Shown: positions 17,601-26,096, numbered from the stretch's first letter. The stretch is DNA of 64,000 nt from UBA5109 sp963975155 (GCA_963975155.1 CAXBFG010000005.1:124001-188000), one strand, 5' to 3'. Translations and numbers: made by a program. Notes: generated from the letters alone by a model not told the origin.

Positions 17601-17864
17601 TATGCAGCCGTATTGGCGGATTGTCATATGCCTGAGATGGATGGCTATGATCTCACCCGAAGTATACGAAAACAGGAACAGGCAATAGAACATGGTGAGC
17701 GTTTTACGCCGATCATCGCCATTACAGCCAGCGCAATGAAAGAAGAATATGGTCGATGTATCAATGCAGGTATGAACGATTGTTTAACCAAGCCGTTTTC
17801 AAGACAAAATTTAGCCTTGATGCTGGATAAGTGGCTGGGAAGTTTAGTGTCTAAAGACGCTTAA
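14640..17864 (+). CDS. Orphan hybrid sensor histidine kinase with five PAS-type domains and a receiver
   Basis: 1074 residues with no signal peptide or membrane helix, so a soluble cytosolic sensor. In order: PAS about 25-135, PAS 140-265, PAS 270-390, a coiled coil (AELEQKVVERTEELSVSKQK, about 398-425), a PAS_7-like domain 435-530, PAS 540-660, HisKA with the H-box NMSHEIRTPMNG (phospho-His about 684), HATPase with N-box NLISNAIKF, DQGIGIS and GGTGLGLSI, and a receiver from about 945 (VAEDQAINQKVI; phospho-Asp about 993 in LADCHMPEMDG; TKPFS near the end). There is no HPt domain and no partner regulator nearby, so a phosphorelay partner must be elsewhere. The ligand is unknown. Confidence 0.93.
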   Translation: MNKNHDNQKQTLNMPNMEEISQRLLSDSSSVCLLYWEIATGAQWWSPALRRLLGYSETELAANYDTWKSLIHPDDIKSVPLDLDKDIPPDFCYDFQYRIQTRDHGYLWLRVYGDIDYAPLGRPVSLLCNVLDITKQKQIEETYQLTAAVTENMGEGVLLVRMEDELIVYTNRRFGSLFGYEEGELLGKPGVILNDLNEQETQILVADIASAVSERGIWHGEIANKKKDGTKFKTWAHVSFFEHSEFGRVFLAVQEDLSDLIITTKALQESEQILEKAQALGRIGHYRRNLINETIEISDETLRIYGLPVKDTKIFRNILLELTHPEDKEELTEAVDLLVELGKPLDIQHRIITVDGKEKWIHGTGEAVFDQEGKVIEMICVIQDITKRKLAEAALQNAHAELEQKVVERTEELSVSKQKAESASELMGITLENMGQGILVVDSESKISLYNDKFLEYLNVKKEEIDACEHFEDLLQLGEMTEAVRQRALEKARSREPSVYELRPLGLPNIIQIRQTPLQDGGWIRTYTDITDLKEAQESFQTLLESAPDAILIVDQTGTVVLANRQTSKLFEWDENELIGKDISDLMPERLRHKHPALLQNFFKNPDIRPMGEGLELLGLAKSGREFPIEITLSPIELKDGIIVAAGIRDITARKVIESELMLAKQAAESSNEAKANFLANMSHEIRTPMNGVLGMAEILIDTSLSEEQLELVQTIRDSGDALLTIINDILDISKIEAGMLTIEVIEMSLIDIIESVVAILAVVAAQKEIHITVYIDPQLPKVVMGDPIRLRQILFNLISNAIKFSKHGDDVLVSANLLNISKKSEEVEVSFGISDQGIGISQEAQKSLFKPFTQAESSTTRKYGGTGLGLSICQRLVGIMGGSIEVESESDKGSTFTVKLTFGLLSDRAVEKKARHAGKAFLEPIAVGDTDLPTVDEALLQGRLILVAEDQAINQKVIRRQLNMLGYQCEIASDGIEALSMWQEKKYAAVLADCHMPEMDGYDLTRSIRKQEQAIEHGERFTPIIAITASAMKEEYGRCINAGMNDCLTKPFSRQNLALMLDKWLGSLVSKDA

Positions 17865-17943
17865 TTCAGACAGGCAAATACTGTTTTTTCTGCATGTGAA
17901 CTTGCTGAATTAAAGTGCTTGCTTACCATTGATGGCAAGGACA

Positions 17944-18915
17944 TCATTCTGTATCGCAATAAATTTCCTTATAGTTAAGCAGCAAACTTGCTTCATTTTC
18001 AAACAGGTAGCTTAAAGAAAGTCCTGAAATTTTGATATCATCACCCAGAGCCTGTCGACGTCTAATCTGAGTAAGTAATGAACTTATTGGCGCAGGCATT
18101 GCTGATAATTCCTCACTTGTGCTGGATTCCAGTCTGAAAAATTCGGCCAGAACACCCCACTGATCTTTGTTCAGTGTGTCGTTCAGAGTGTCAAGATTGC
18201 GCAGTCTGTCCGACAGTGACAGGGCTTCTGTACCTCGGCCATCCTGAAACCACAACATCAGATCACTCTCCGTTAGTAACTCATTCCAGAATTCAGCCAG
18301 TTCGGTATCTGATAAGACACCGGCAGAATAACCGGAGACTGCCACTGCAGTATCGGGTTTGAGAGTCTGAAGCTCTGTAACGGTCTGGCTGAAGTGATGC
18401 TGTAGCAGAAGTCGTTGGCCTTCGTCATTCCAGTCCTGGTCATTAATTTCTTCAGACAGGTACCAGCTGCTGATCTCCAGATCCGGGAATTCCTCAATTA
18501 GTAATTGTGCCTGGCTTATTGAGCGTTGCCTGAGTGTATCAAGATAACTTTCCAGGTTTTCTGCTCCGGATTCTGCGGTTTTATCAAACCATTCAGGGTC
18601 GGAATAGAGGCCAATTTGTAAGTCGATATTACTCAGACTGGCAGCATGACCAATGACTTCAAGAAAGGGTTCACCATCAGCTGTTGATGCGTAACGATAG
18701 TCGGTCTCACCATAGGCTGTCCATTGCAGGGTCAGTCTGTCGATGCCGGTGGCTTTCAACAGCCTGAAACGTTCAATCCAGATAGATTCTGAATATTGCA
18801 GATCAACATTAAGCGGCTGGTAAAACAATTGATCAACTGGATTCTCAGGACAAAACTGAGCGTAAACGGAATTCCATCCACCCAGGCAAAGACAAGTTAT
18901 TAGTATCCTGATCAT
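17944..18915 (-). CDS. Exported DUF4434-like TIM-barrel protein
   Basis: 323 residues with a short signal peptide (MIRILITCLCLGGWNSVYAQ). The segments FYQPLNVDLQYSESIWIERF, LLKATGIDRLTLQWTAYGET, NIDLQIGLYSDPEWFDKTAE and ISSWYLSEEINDQDW resemble DUF4434, a glycoside-hydrolase-like TIM barrel. The two acidic residues in YLSEEIND would be catalytic candidates. It is probably periplasmic. It converges with the hybrid kinase gene, and an unusually long gene-free region lies upstream. Family assignment is by motif memory only, so the enzymatic role is uncertain. Confidence 0.6.
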   Translation of the reverse strand: MIRILITCLCLGGWNSVYAQFCPENPVDQLFYQPLNVDLQYSESIWIERFRLLKATGIDRLTLQWTAYGETDYRYASTADGEPFLEVIGHAASLSNIDLQIGLYSDPEWFDKTAESGAENLESYLDTLRQRSISQAQLLIEEFPDLEISSWYLSEEINDQDWNDEGQRLLLQHHFSQTVTELQTLKPDTAVAVSGYSAGVLSDTELAEFWNELLTESDLMLWFQDGRGTEALSLSDRLRNLDTLNDTLNKDQWGVLAEFFRLESSTSEELSAMPAPISSLLTQIRRRQALGDDIKISGLSLSYLFENEASLLLNYKEIYCDTE

Positions 18916-19724
18916 TAAAAGGCCTTTTTATCCAAAAATGTCTGGTCAGTTTATTCCGCTTGTTGCCACCGGGATTTAGCCTGAGCAGGCTTGAGGAACC
19001 TGATCTTCCTCTAAATCACCGATTTAAGCTACAGACATCTCGATCATAAACGGAGATATCTATAGCGGCATTAATCCAAAAGCAGTCCAGATGTATTTTA
19101 TCCAGCCAGATTTATGAATACTGTTAACCTGCTCACTAAAAGTCGGTAATCAGAATTTATGACTCAGGGTATAAGGTCGTATTTAATTAGAACGATTTAC
19201 TGTGATGCTGGCCAGCCTTCTGCAAGCTGGCCGCTTTGATGACAGCCGATGGAATAGTTAAATTGAAAAGTCTGCAAACAAGCTGTGAACTGGAATTTGC
19301 TGGCTAATATCCAGAGCAGTTTAAATTCACTTTGATCGAAAGCAGAATGATAGTTTCCCGTATTAGGCAATCAGCCAGGACACCAGTTTCATAATATGTT
19401 CTTAGTAGCTCTGGTATTCCCAACTAGAGTAACTGAACAAATGATAGTTGCAAGAAAGTAAACAGCTTGCAGCAGAGAAATACCTATAGTGTACTTCTCT
19501 CTCGTCAATACAGGTTGAGATTCTATAAATATGGTCATTATAAAACACCTGCGCCAAGTAAAACATAAGCTAATAGTGAGAACATGGATTATAAATTTTT
19601 AATACTGAAACTGGTACGGCAGGATCTTTCATGAAGAAGGGGATTTACGAATTTATAAATATCGAAATACAAAGGACCACGTTATAGCTTTAATTTGAAC
19701 CTTTGATAGTCGTTAAAGAATTTT
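18916..19724. other. Long gene-free region with a row of short stem-loops
   Basis: About 800 bp with no open frame of interest on either strand. At its gene-proximal end, perfect inverted repeats follow one another: AGCCTG/CAGGCT (18978-18991), GAGGAA/TTCCTC (18993-19011), TAAATC/GATTTA (19012-19026) and ATCTC/GAGAT (19037-19057). Further on, GGCCAGC/GCTGGCC lies at 19210-19232 with a 9-base loop. The row lies 63-142 bases upstream of the DUF4434-like start and could be its structured leader or an independent RNA. The rest, AT-rich, shows nothing I can name. Confidence 0.4.
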
Positions 19725-19742
19725 AAGACTTGAAAGGTCTTT
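19723..19742 (-). terminator. Possible weak terminator after tRNA-Leu
   Basis: AAGAC (19725-19729) and GTCTT (19737-19741) form a short stem just 3' of the tRNA on the minus strand, followed on that strand by AAAATTCTTT. The stem is short and the T-tract broken, so this is tentative. Confidence 0.3.
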
Positions 19743-19746
19743 TAAA

Positions 19747-19831
<85 letters not shown>

Positions 19832-19872
19832 ACAGGCCGCGCATTATACTTGAACTTTACCCGGAATACTTC
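19832..19872 (-). promoter_or_regulatory. Promoter of tRNA-Leu
   Basis: On the minus strand a perfect TATAAT (19843-19848) is followed by a G+C-rich discriminator (GCGCGGCCTG) running into the mature 5' end. That discriminator is typical of stringently controlled stable-RNA promoters. The -35 region is not clearly recognisable. Confidence 0.5.
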
Positions 19873-19907
19873 ACTTACGCGCTAAATAAAGGATTAAGCG
19901 TTAAGCT

Positions 19908-22454
19908 CTAATCAGCGCGCAATAACTGCAAAGGTTTTTGTCTTAGTACTGACATGGTTGCTACCAGAGCGGTGATAACGCTTAAGGCGGTTATTGCGAT
20001 AATACTAAAGGCCGTAATTCCCCAGGATAGCTCCCAGATGCTGTCGAAAACAAACCAGGAAATGGCATATGAGATCAGCAGACTCATACTGACTCCGACA
20101 AAAGCAGCAAAGAAGCCGAGAATTCCAAATTCAATCTGAATCATGCTTTTTACATCTGCAAAGTTGGCGCCAAGAATCTTTAACAGGTTGATTTCCCAGA
20201 AACGGGTTTTCACTTCATAGCGAGCTATTGAGAAGAGTACAACCAGTCCTGCAAAAATGGCCAGATAAGCCATGACTTTAATGCCCCAGCTAATCTGGTT
20301 GGTAATATCCAGTATGCTGGCAACCAGTTGGCCAACATTAATGATTGAAATGTTGGGAAGCGTTTCCACAATTTCATTTTGAATGCTCAGGTGCTGCTCT
20401 TCGGGTACATTACTGACGGCTGCTATAAAGGTTTTTGGTGCTGGATCCAGAACTCCGGGCTGAAATGAGATGAAGAAATTTGGTTGAAAGGAGTTCCAGT
20501 CCACCGTGCGGAAATTCATTACTCTGCCGCTGATAGGGACACTTTGCACATCAAAACTGATGACGTCGCCTATATTGGCATTGATGCGCTCGGCAAAGTC
20601 CAGCTCCAGAGAGATGCCCGGCAGTTCATCGGATCCAAATACCCAGGGGCCGTCCCAGACTTCACCAGCGACCAGTTCTTCAGAGCTTTTCAGGGTGTCC
20701 TGATAGGTCAGATTAACAGATCGGCGGCGTTGCATCTGTTCGTCAGGTGTTTCTTCCATATCAGTAATCTCGCCGGCATTAATGCTTTCCATACGGGCAC
20801 GGACCTGTGGTGAAACAAAAGCGAGTTGATGTCCATAGCTGGCGAGAATCGTCTCAAGCGGCTCAAGTTGATCAGGCTGTATGTCGAACATAAAGAAATC
20901 CGGTACCGAAAAATCATCGGGCTGGGCTATTTCTTCCTGCAGCCCTTTTTCAATCTGCGGAATCAGGTTGACCAGCAGAGAGCCAAGTCCAATGGCCAGA
21001 AAACAGGAAATTGCCCCCATCCGATTGCGATTTAAATTTCTTAAGGCAAGCTTTTGTACCACAGAAGCGTGGTTTGAAAATGACCCACAGTATTTAAGGA
21101 TATACCAGGCAACCATACCGAGCAGGAAAATCGCAGCCAGAAAAGAGGCGATAAAAAGACTGCCAATCAGCACGGAAGAAGACTGCCAGATTGCCAGTGT
21201 CCAGAACACCAGCAGTATTGGCGCATAGCTTACGGCGTGACGCTGCCAATGTGGCAAGGTCTTGCTGGGCTGGATTTTTTCATGGAACAGGGCGATGGGG
21301 TGCAGATCGTAAATTTTTGACAGAATCGGCAGACAGCAGATTACGCTGCCGATGGTGCCTAAAAATAAGGCCAGCATAAAGGAGCTTAGTTCCATCTGAT
21401 TCTGGAAGCCGCGCGGTAGAAAATTTTCAAATAATTGCGGTAACACCGGCATGCTGAGGTAACTGATGATGCTGGCTATAATGGCGCTGATAGCGCCAAG
21501 TAGCACAATTTGTATCAAGGTCATCAGGTAGGCTTGCTTTGGCGTACCTCCCAGGCACATTAATATCGCCATATCTTTGAAGCGACTGGTAAAGAAAGAA
21601 CGGAACAGATAGGCAGCACCAACGCCGGCCAGAAATAAAGCAATCAGGGCAATCAAGCCCAGATAATCATTCATATAGGCCAGAATGCGGCCCAGATCTT
21701 CACTACGTTCCTGATGGGTAGTCATACTCAAGCGACGAGTATCACCCAGTATTTCGAGTTCTGCCTGCCGGAACTCGTCTTCCCAGGTGTCCATATTGAC
21801 GTCTTCGTTAAACTTGTAGAAGCGTGAATAATTAATGCGACTGCCCAGCTGAATCAGACCGGTGGCCTGTATCTGGTCGAGGCCCATATAGATGGCCGGG
21901 AAATTGGACATCACAGAAATAGTACTACTGGGGTCGATTTCGATAATGTCACTGATGGTGTAATCCATGGCGCCGATCCTGATGCTGTCTCCTGGATTCA
22001 GGCCGAGGGTCAGCATCAGACTTTCAGCTACCCAGATTGAATTTGAGGCAAACAGTTGCTGACGAAGTTCATCAGTCAGTACACCACCTTCTCTTAATAC
22101 GAACTCACCGTATTGGGGGTAGTTTTCATCTATTCCAATAAGCTGGCTCATACGTGAAGCATCATTGCCGGCCACCATAGAGAGAAACGAAATCTGATCG
22201 GAATACTCATAATCAGCATTAAAAATATTATCAGCCAGTGTAAATTCGACTTCCGTCAATGGCGCATTACCCGAAATCTGTGCGTCGGCTGTGAGGATGG
22301 CTCTGGAGTTATTGTTCAGATGTGTATCAATGGAATTTTTAAAGGAGTCCAGCGCAATAAAACCAATCAGTCCAATAGACAGGTTGATAATAAAGAAGAG
22401 ACTGAACCTGAAATTATTGGTGATTTCCTTCCAGGCGAGTTTAAGCCACAGCAT
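19908..22454 (-). CDS. ybbP: YbbP-type ABC transporter permease
   Basis: An 848-residue inner-membrane protein with FtsX-type domains. One helix near residues 15-35 is followed by a large periplasmic domain to about 260, then three helices, a second set around 400-500, a second periplasmic domain about 520-705, and three final helices ending LRQKPLQLLRAD. It pairs with the ATPase encoded immediately upstream; stop and start overlap as TGATG. YbbA-YbbP belongs to the MacB/LolCDE-like class that couples ATP hydrolysis to movement of a periplasmic part rather than classical transport. Its substrate is unknown; linkage with tesA suggests lipid or envelope work. Confidence 0.9.
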   Translation of the reverse strand: MLWLKLAWKEITNNFRFSLFFIINLSIGLIGFIALDSFKNSIDTHLNNNSRAILTADAQISGNAPLTEVEFTLADNIFNADYEYSDQISFLSMVAGNDASRMSQLIGIDENYPQYGEFVLREGGVLTDELRQQLFASNSIWVAESLMLTLGLNPGDSIRIGAMDYTISDIIEIDPSSTISVMSNFPAIYMGLDQIQATGLIQLGSRINYSRFYKFNEDVNMDTWEDEFRQAELEILGDTRRLSMTTHQERSEDLGRILAYMNDYLGLIALIALFLAGVGAAYLFRSFFTSRFKDMAILMCLGGTPKQAYLMTLIQIVLLGAISAIIASIISYLSMPVLPQLFENFLPRGFQNQMELSSFMLALFLGTIGSVICCLPILSKIYDLHPIALFHEKIQPSKTLPHWQRHAVSYAPILLVFWTLAIWQSSSVLIGSLFIASFLAAIFLLGMVAWYILKYCGSFSNHASVVQKLALRNLNRNRMGAISCFLAIGLGSLLVNLIPQIEKGLQEEIAQPDDFSVPDFFMFDIQPDQLEPLETILASYGHQLAFVSPQVRARMESINAGEITDMEETPDEQMQRRRSVNLTYQDTLKSSEELVAGEVWDGPWVFGSDELPGISLELDFAERINANIGDVISFDVQSVPISGRVMNFRTVDWNSFQPNFFISFQPGVLDPAPKTFIAAVSNVPEEQHLSIQNEIVETLPNISIINVGQLVASILDITNQISWGIKVMAYLAIFAGLVVLFSIARYEVKTRFWEINLLKILGANFADVKSMIQIEFGILGFFAAFVGVSMSLLISYAISWFVFDSIWELSWGITAFSIIAITALSVITALVATMSVLRQKPLQLLRAD

Positions 22455-23119
22455 CAGATGAATTTGCCTCCCTGCAGGCGCAACTGGCGGCCACAGCGCA
22501 GGGCCAGTTGTTCATTATGAGTAACAAAGAGGAGCGTCATATTATGCTGTGCAACCAGGGAGAAGATCATATCGCTGATATGTGCGCCGGTGGCATTGTC
22601 CAGGTTTCCTGTTGGTTCATCGGCCAGTAAAATGCTGGGCCTGACGACCATGGCGCGGGCAATCGCAACTCGCTGACATTCGCCGCCACTGAGTTGATGA
22701 GGGAAGTGGTCTATCCTATGTCCGAGGCCGACTTGTTCCAGAGCTTCACGGGCTTTTTCGACAGAGGCCTTGTCTTTAAAAAGGTCCAGCGGCAGGGAAA
22801 CATTTTCCAGCGCTGTCAGGTGTGTCATTAAATGAAACTGCTGGAAAATAATGCCGATGTTGAGTGCCCTGAATTTTGACAACTGCTCTTCGTTAAGTTT
22901 TTGCATATTCTGTTCGTTCAACAGTATTTCACCGGAACTCGGACTATCGAGACCGGCAAGTAAGGTCAACAAAGTGGATTTTCCGCTACCGGATTGCCCG
23001 AGAATGGCGACACTTTCTCCGGCTTCCATGCCCATGTTCAAATCTTTGAGAACTTCAATGGTTTCAGAGCCGCCGGCCGTTTCAAAATTTTTATGGAGAC
23101 TTTTGACTTCAAGAATCAT
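22454..23119 (-). CDS. ybbA: YbbA-type ABC transporter ATPase
   Basis: A 221-residue ATPase of the MacB/LolD class. It has Walker A GQSGSGKSTLLTLLAG (residues about 39-54), Q-loop FQQFHLM, signature LSGGECQRVAIARA (about 143-156), Walker B SILLADEPTGNLD and the H-loop FVTHNEQL. It is complete. It starts 8 bp after the tesA stop and overlaps the ybbP start by one base, so tesA-ybbA-ybbP form one operon here. In E. coli, tesA and ybbAP are divergent, so codirectional order is a lineage difference. Confidence 0.95.
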   Translation of the reverse strand: MILEVKSLHKNFETAGGSETIEVLKDLNMGMEAGESVAILGQSGSGKSTLLTLLAGLDSPSSGEILLNEQNMQKLNEEQLSKFRALNIGIIFQQFHLMTHLTALENVSLPLDLFKDKASVEKAREALEQVGLGHRIDHFPHQLSGGECQRVAIARAMVVRPSILLADEPTGNLDNATGAHISDMIFSLVAQHNMTLLFVTHNEQLALRCGRQLRLQGGKFI

Positions 23120-23127
23120 GCAATGCC

Positions 23128-23742
23128 TTAATAGGGGAGTAAGGGGATTAAAAATTGATAAACGTTTTCGGCAACAATTCTGCTGCCTGCCAGATTGGGG
23201 TGGATGCCATCCGCCTGATTCAGTTCAGGTATCGCCGCAACATCTTGCAATAAAAAAGGCATCAATGGCAAATCATACTCAGCAGCGAGATCTGGAAAAA
23301 CCTGAGCGAATTCCGAGGTGTATTCAGGACCCATATTCGGAGGTGTCAGCATGCCGGTGAGTGCTACTCGAACATCATTGGCCAGCGCGATTTCAATGGC
23401 TGAAGCCAGATTAAGTTTCATATTTTCAACAGTCAAACCACGCAGTCCATCATTTGCACCCAGGGCCAGGATGACCAGGTCAGGTTCAGAACGTACATAC
23501 CATTGCATACGTTCTCTTGCACTGGCGGAAGTAGAACCGCTGATGCCGGCATTGATTACATTAATATGACCATATCCCTCAGTACGCAGACGTTCGGCAA
23601 TCAGATTAGGAAATGCCTGATCCGGTTCCAGCCCCAGACCTTCGGTGAGTGAATCTCCCAGAAACAGCACAGTAAATGTCTCTTGCGCTCGCGCCAGAGG
23701 ACTCATCAGTAACAACAGACTAAAGACGATTCTAATTAACAT
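23128..23742 (-). CDS. tesA: TesA-type SGNH esterase/thioesterase, periplasmic
   Basis: 204 residues with an N-terminal signal peptide (MLIRIVFSLLLLMSPLARAQ). SGNH blocks are intact: FLGDSLTEGLGL with the catalytic Ser31, the glycine block NAGISGSTSA, LGANDGLRG with the Asn, and DGIHPNLAG with Asp and His near residues 177-180. E. coli TesA (thioesterase I/protease I/lysophospholipase L1) has the same architecture and acts on acyl thioesters and lysophospholipids in the periplasm. It is the first gene of the ybbAP operon. Confidence 0.92.
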   Translation of the reverse strand: MLIRIVFSLLLLMSPLARAQETFTVLFLGDSLTEGLGLEPDQAFPNLIAERLRTEGYGHINVINAGISGSTSASARERMQWYVRSEPDLVILALGANDGLRGLTVENMKLNLASAIEIALANDVRVALTGMLTPPNMGPEYTSEFAQVFPDLAAEYDLPLMPFLLQDVAAIPELNQADGIHPNLAGSRIVAENVYQFLIPLLPY

Positions 23743-23965
23743 CGGTTCATTCTATATTAAACTCAGAGATTTTATATCTTAAAAACGTGCAATAAATGTC
23801 GAAGGCATTGAGTTTTTCGACTTTGGGTATATTGCAGCAGTGATTTATTCACATGCAAGTATTTCACGGCTCATATCCGAAACTTCACGAATCAGTTAAG
23901 CTTGCTTGTTGTGGATTGTTTCTGCTTAAGTTGCTGGTATTAAAAATAATAATATAGGGGGCTCT

Positions 23966-25408
23966 ATGTGTGATTCACATCCTGGAAAAAGTCTTTTAAA
24001 CGAGGCTGATAAGAAAATAAGTAAGAATAGTAAGGATAATACGGAATACAGATCAGCTGCGTGTGCGGGGGTTTCACGGCGGGATTTGCTTAAACAGGGC
24101 ACAGTAGCCGCAGTTTCCGGTGTGGCCGCGGCAGCTTCCGGGCGGCTGAGTGCACAGACTGGTTCTGTTGAAAATTCAGCCGGGCAGAGATCTACAGATG
24201 CGCCGGTAGGTGAACTGTTCAGGGCATTTGTGCGTCAACCAGCAGGTGCTGATATTCAGGATGTGCGCCTTTTACCCATTCGCGAGAACATGGTGGTGGT
24301 GCGCAGTGAAGCCGCTCAATGTTGCTACACCATAATAAACCAGGCCCTGGGTGAAAACGGGGAGGGTTCCCGTGGAGATGAAGCACGCATTCTCGGTCAT
24401 GGTGGCGTGGGTATTGTAGAAGCCGTTGGGCCTTCGGTTCGACGGGTTAGACCGGGGGACCGGGTGCTGGTTACCAATACGCCCAATTGTGGTGAGTGCT
24501 ATAACTGTTTGCGCGGCCGTGGCGATATTTGCCAAATGAATCCTTCTGCCGGTGAGCCCCTGGTTGCAATTGGTGAATTAGCTGATGGCCGACCGGTTGT
24601 ACAACATAATAATACCGGTGGTTTTGGTGAGCTGATGGTGACCTATGAGTGGTATTGTGTGCCGGCTTTTACTGATGCTTCTCCAGGTGAACTGGCAATG
24701 CTGGGTTGTGTGGGGGCTTGTGGCCTGGGAGCAGTGACAACCTTTGTGCCCGCTGATTTTGGCTCCAATGTTGTTGTCTTTGGAGCTGGGCCGGTCGGCC
24801 TGAGCGCCATTCAGGGCGCCAGAATTATGGGGGCTGCCCAGGTTATTGCAATTGAGCCTATCGCTGCCCGTCGTCAACTGGCTTTAAGCCTTGGAGCGAC
24901 TCTGGCGCTTGATCCTAATTCCGAAGGTGATCAACTGGTGCAACATATTCGGGATTTATGCAGCGGGCCGACAGACAGAAAGCTGATCGGAGGTCGCGAT
25001 AGCCGAAGTGACAGTGATAGTCGCGGAGCAGATCTGGTGGTTACCTCAGTAGGTGCTGATTTCCGTATACCACTAGTAGAAAGAGGTCCTGATCCAAGCG
25101 CATTGCTGCCAACCCGACAAGCTTGGGAGTGCACACGTGCTGCCGGCAGACTGGTCACCCTTGGCTTACCGCGTGGAGATATCAGTTTGCCGGCAGGTAC
25201 CTGGTCAAATCGCGGACGTATACATTATGCTGGTCAGTATGGAGGTGTAAATGCCAAGTCAGATGTCCCACGTTTTGTGCAACTTATTAATCAGGGGCTT
25301 TTTGATGCGGGTGCTCTGGTTACTATGACCGTCCCATTGGATCAGACCAAACAGGCATTTCAGGCAGTGGCTGATAGAACTACGGTTGGGGCAGTTGTCA
25401 CTTTTTAA
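23966..25408 (+). CDS. Tat-exported zinc-type alcohol dehydrogenase (MDR superfamily)
   Basis: 480 residues. Residues 1-64 form an unusually long Tat signal: a polar 35-residue lead, SRRDLLK (37-43), a hydrophobic alanine-rich stretch, then RLSAQT. A medium-chain dehydrogenase follows. It has a catalytic-zinc Cys in AAQCCYTI and a His in GHGGVGIVEAVG, where the usual GHE Glu is Gly. The structural-zinc Cys quartet is NCGECYNCLRGRGDIC (about 174-188). The third catalytic ligand is in GCVGACGLGAV, and the NAD(P)-binding GAGPVGLSAIQGA lies near 272-284. A soluble-cofactor dehydrogenase sent out folded by Tat must carry its nucleotide along or be cofactor-independent. The gene stands alone, followed by a MITE-like element. 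Confidence 0.88.
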   Translation: MCDSHPGKSLLNEADKKISKNSKDNTEYRSAACAGVSRRDLLKQGTVAAVSGVAAAASGRLSAQTGSVENSAGQRSTDAPVGELFRAFVRQPAGADIQDVRLLPIRENMVVVRSEAAQCCYTIINQALGENGEGSRGDEARILGHGGVGIVEAVGPSVRRVRPGDRVLVTNTPNCGECYNCLRGRGDICQMNPSAGEPLVAIGELADGRPVVQHNNTGGFGELMVTYEWYCVPAFTDASPGELAMLGCVGACGLGAVTTFVPADFGSNVVVFGAGPVGLSAIQGARIMGAAQVIAIEPIAARRQLALSLGATLALDPNSEGDQLVQHIRDLCSGPTDRKLIGGRDSRSDSDSRGADLVVTSVGADFRIPLVERGPDPSALLPTRQAWECTRAAGRLVTLGLPRGDISLPAGTWSNRGRIHYAGQYGGVNAKSDVPRFVQLINQGLFDAGALVTMTVPLDQTKQAFQAVADRTTVGAVVTF

Positions 25409-25474
25409 TCCAGTGAACAGAAGCTTGATGGTCGTGTATGAAGACAAAAGTGAAGTAATGAATACAAAATTTTG

Positions 25475-25987
25475 GTAGTGCTTCAGTTTGAAATTTCTAA
25501 TGTGGCGTAGAAGCCGCCGCTTCTGTCATGTTCACCCTTCGATCTTTCCTTCCCATTTTTCCGGCGCTGCGGAACTCGTCGCTATGCTCCTCAGACAGTC
25601 CTCGCGCTTAATCGGAAAAATACTCAGGAAAAAAGCATCTCAATGGGTTCACATGGCAGGAAGGGCGGCTTTCCGAGCATTGTCGACTTTTAAAGGATGT
25701 TTAATGCGCACAGTCTTGATGACGAGCTATCAGGTCGGAGACCGTCTGACGACAGGCAGAAATTTGCTCCTGCAATTTCTACATTCCCGCCATCGCTGGC
25801 GGTCAGATGATGTCAGCCGAGTCTGTATATGGGTGAGGCAAGCGTTACAAAGCACTACTTTGTGCGCCGACGAACGACGCCCATCTGTGATGGGTGGCCG
25901 GTCCGGAATTGGTTTTGGCGTGTCGACGAAAGGAAAGCATCTCATCATGACTGAAGCTTACAGAAAAATTTCAAACTAAAGCACTAC
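25475..25987 (+). mobile_element. MITE-like element, copy 1 (513 bp)
   Basis: Ends are inverted repeats: GTAGTGCTTCAGTTTGAAA at the left and its near-perfect complement (one mismatch in 22) at the right, finishing AAAGCACTAC at 25987. A 10-bp palindromic direct repeat CAAAATTTTG flanks both ends (25465-25474 and 25988-25997) and looks like a target duplication. The left 200 bp matches copy 2 (49569-49844) at about 90%. The right 300 bp is different and includes a 25948-25958 echo of the internal AAAGCATCTCA. It has an open frame of 163 codons, but substitutions between the two copies nearly all change residues, so I read it as non-coding. There is no transposase. Confidence 0.7.
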
Positions 25988-26043
25988 CAAAATTTTGCAG
26001 GTTTTGACAGGTTTGGCTAAAACCGATCATTGCAAACAAAAAA

Positions 26044-26072
26044 GGCCGAAGTTTTATGCTTCGGCCTTTTTT
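26044..26072. terminator. Bidirectional rho-independent terminator
   Basis: GGCCGAAG (26044-26051) pairs with CTTCGGCC (26059-26066) over a 7-base loop. Six T residues follow, and a run of A residues precedes, so it can end transcription from both sides. It lies between the MITE-like element and the stop of the convergent metallo-hydrolase gene. Confidence 0.88.
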
Positions 26073-26096
26073 ATTTAATTAAGGACAGTGTGGAAA

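Noticed and set aside
19210..19232. The GGCCAGC/GCTGGCC hairpin as a rho-independent terminator
   Set aside because: No T-tract follows on either strand and no gene ends close by.
25488..25979. A 163-codon open frame inside the MITE-like element
   Set aside because: The frame matches the 61-codon frame of the second copy, but differences between copies nearly all alter residues, so there is no sign of selection on a protein.
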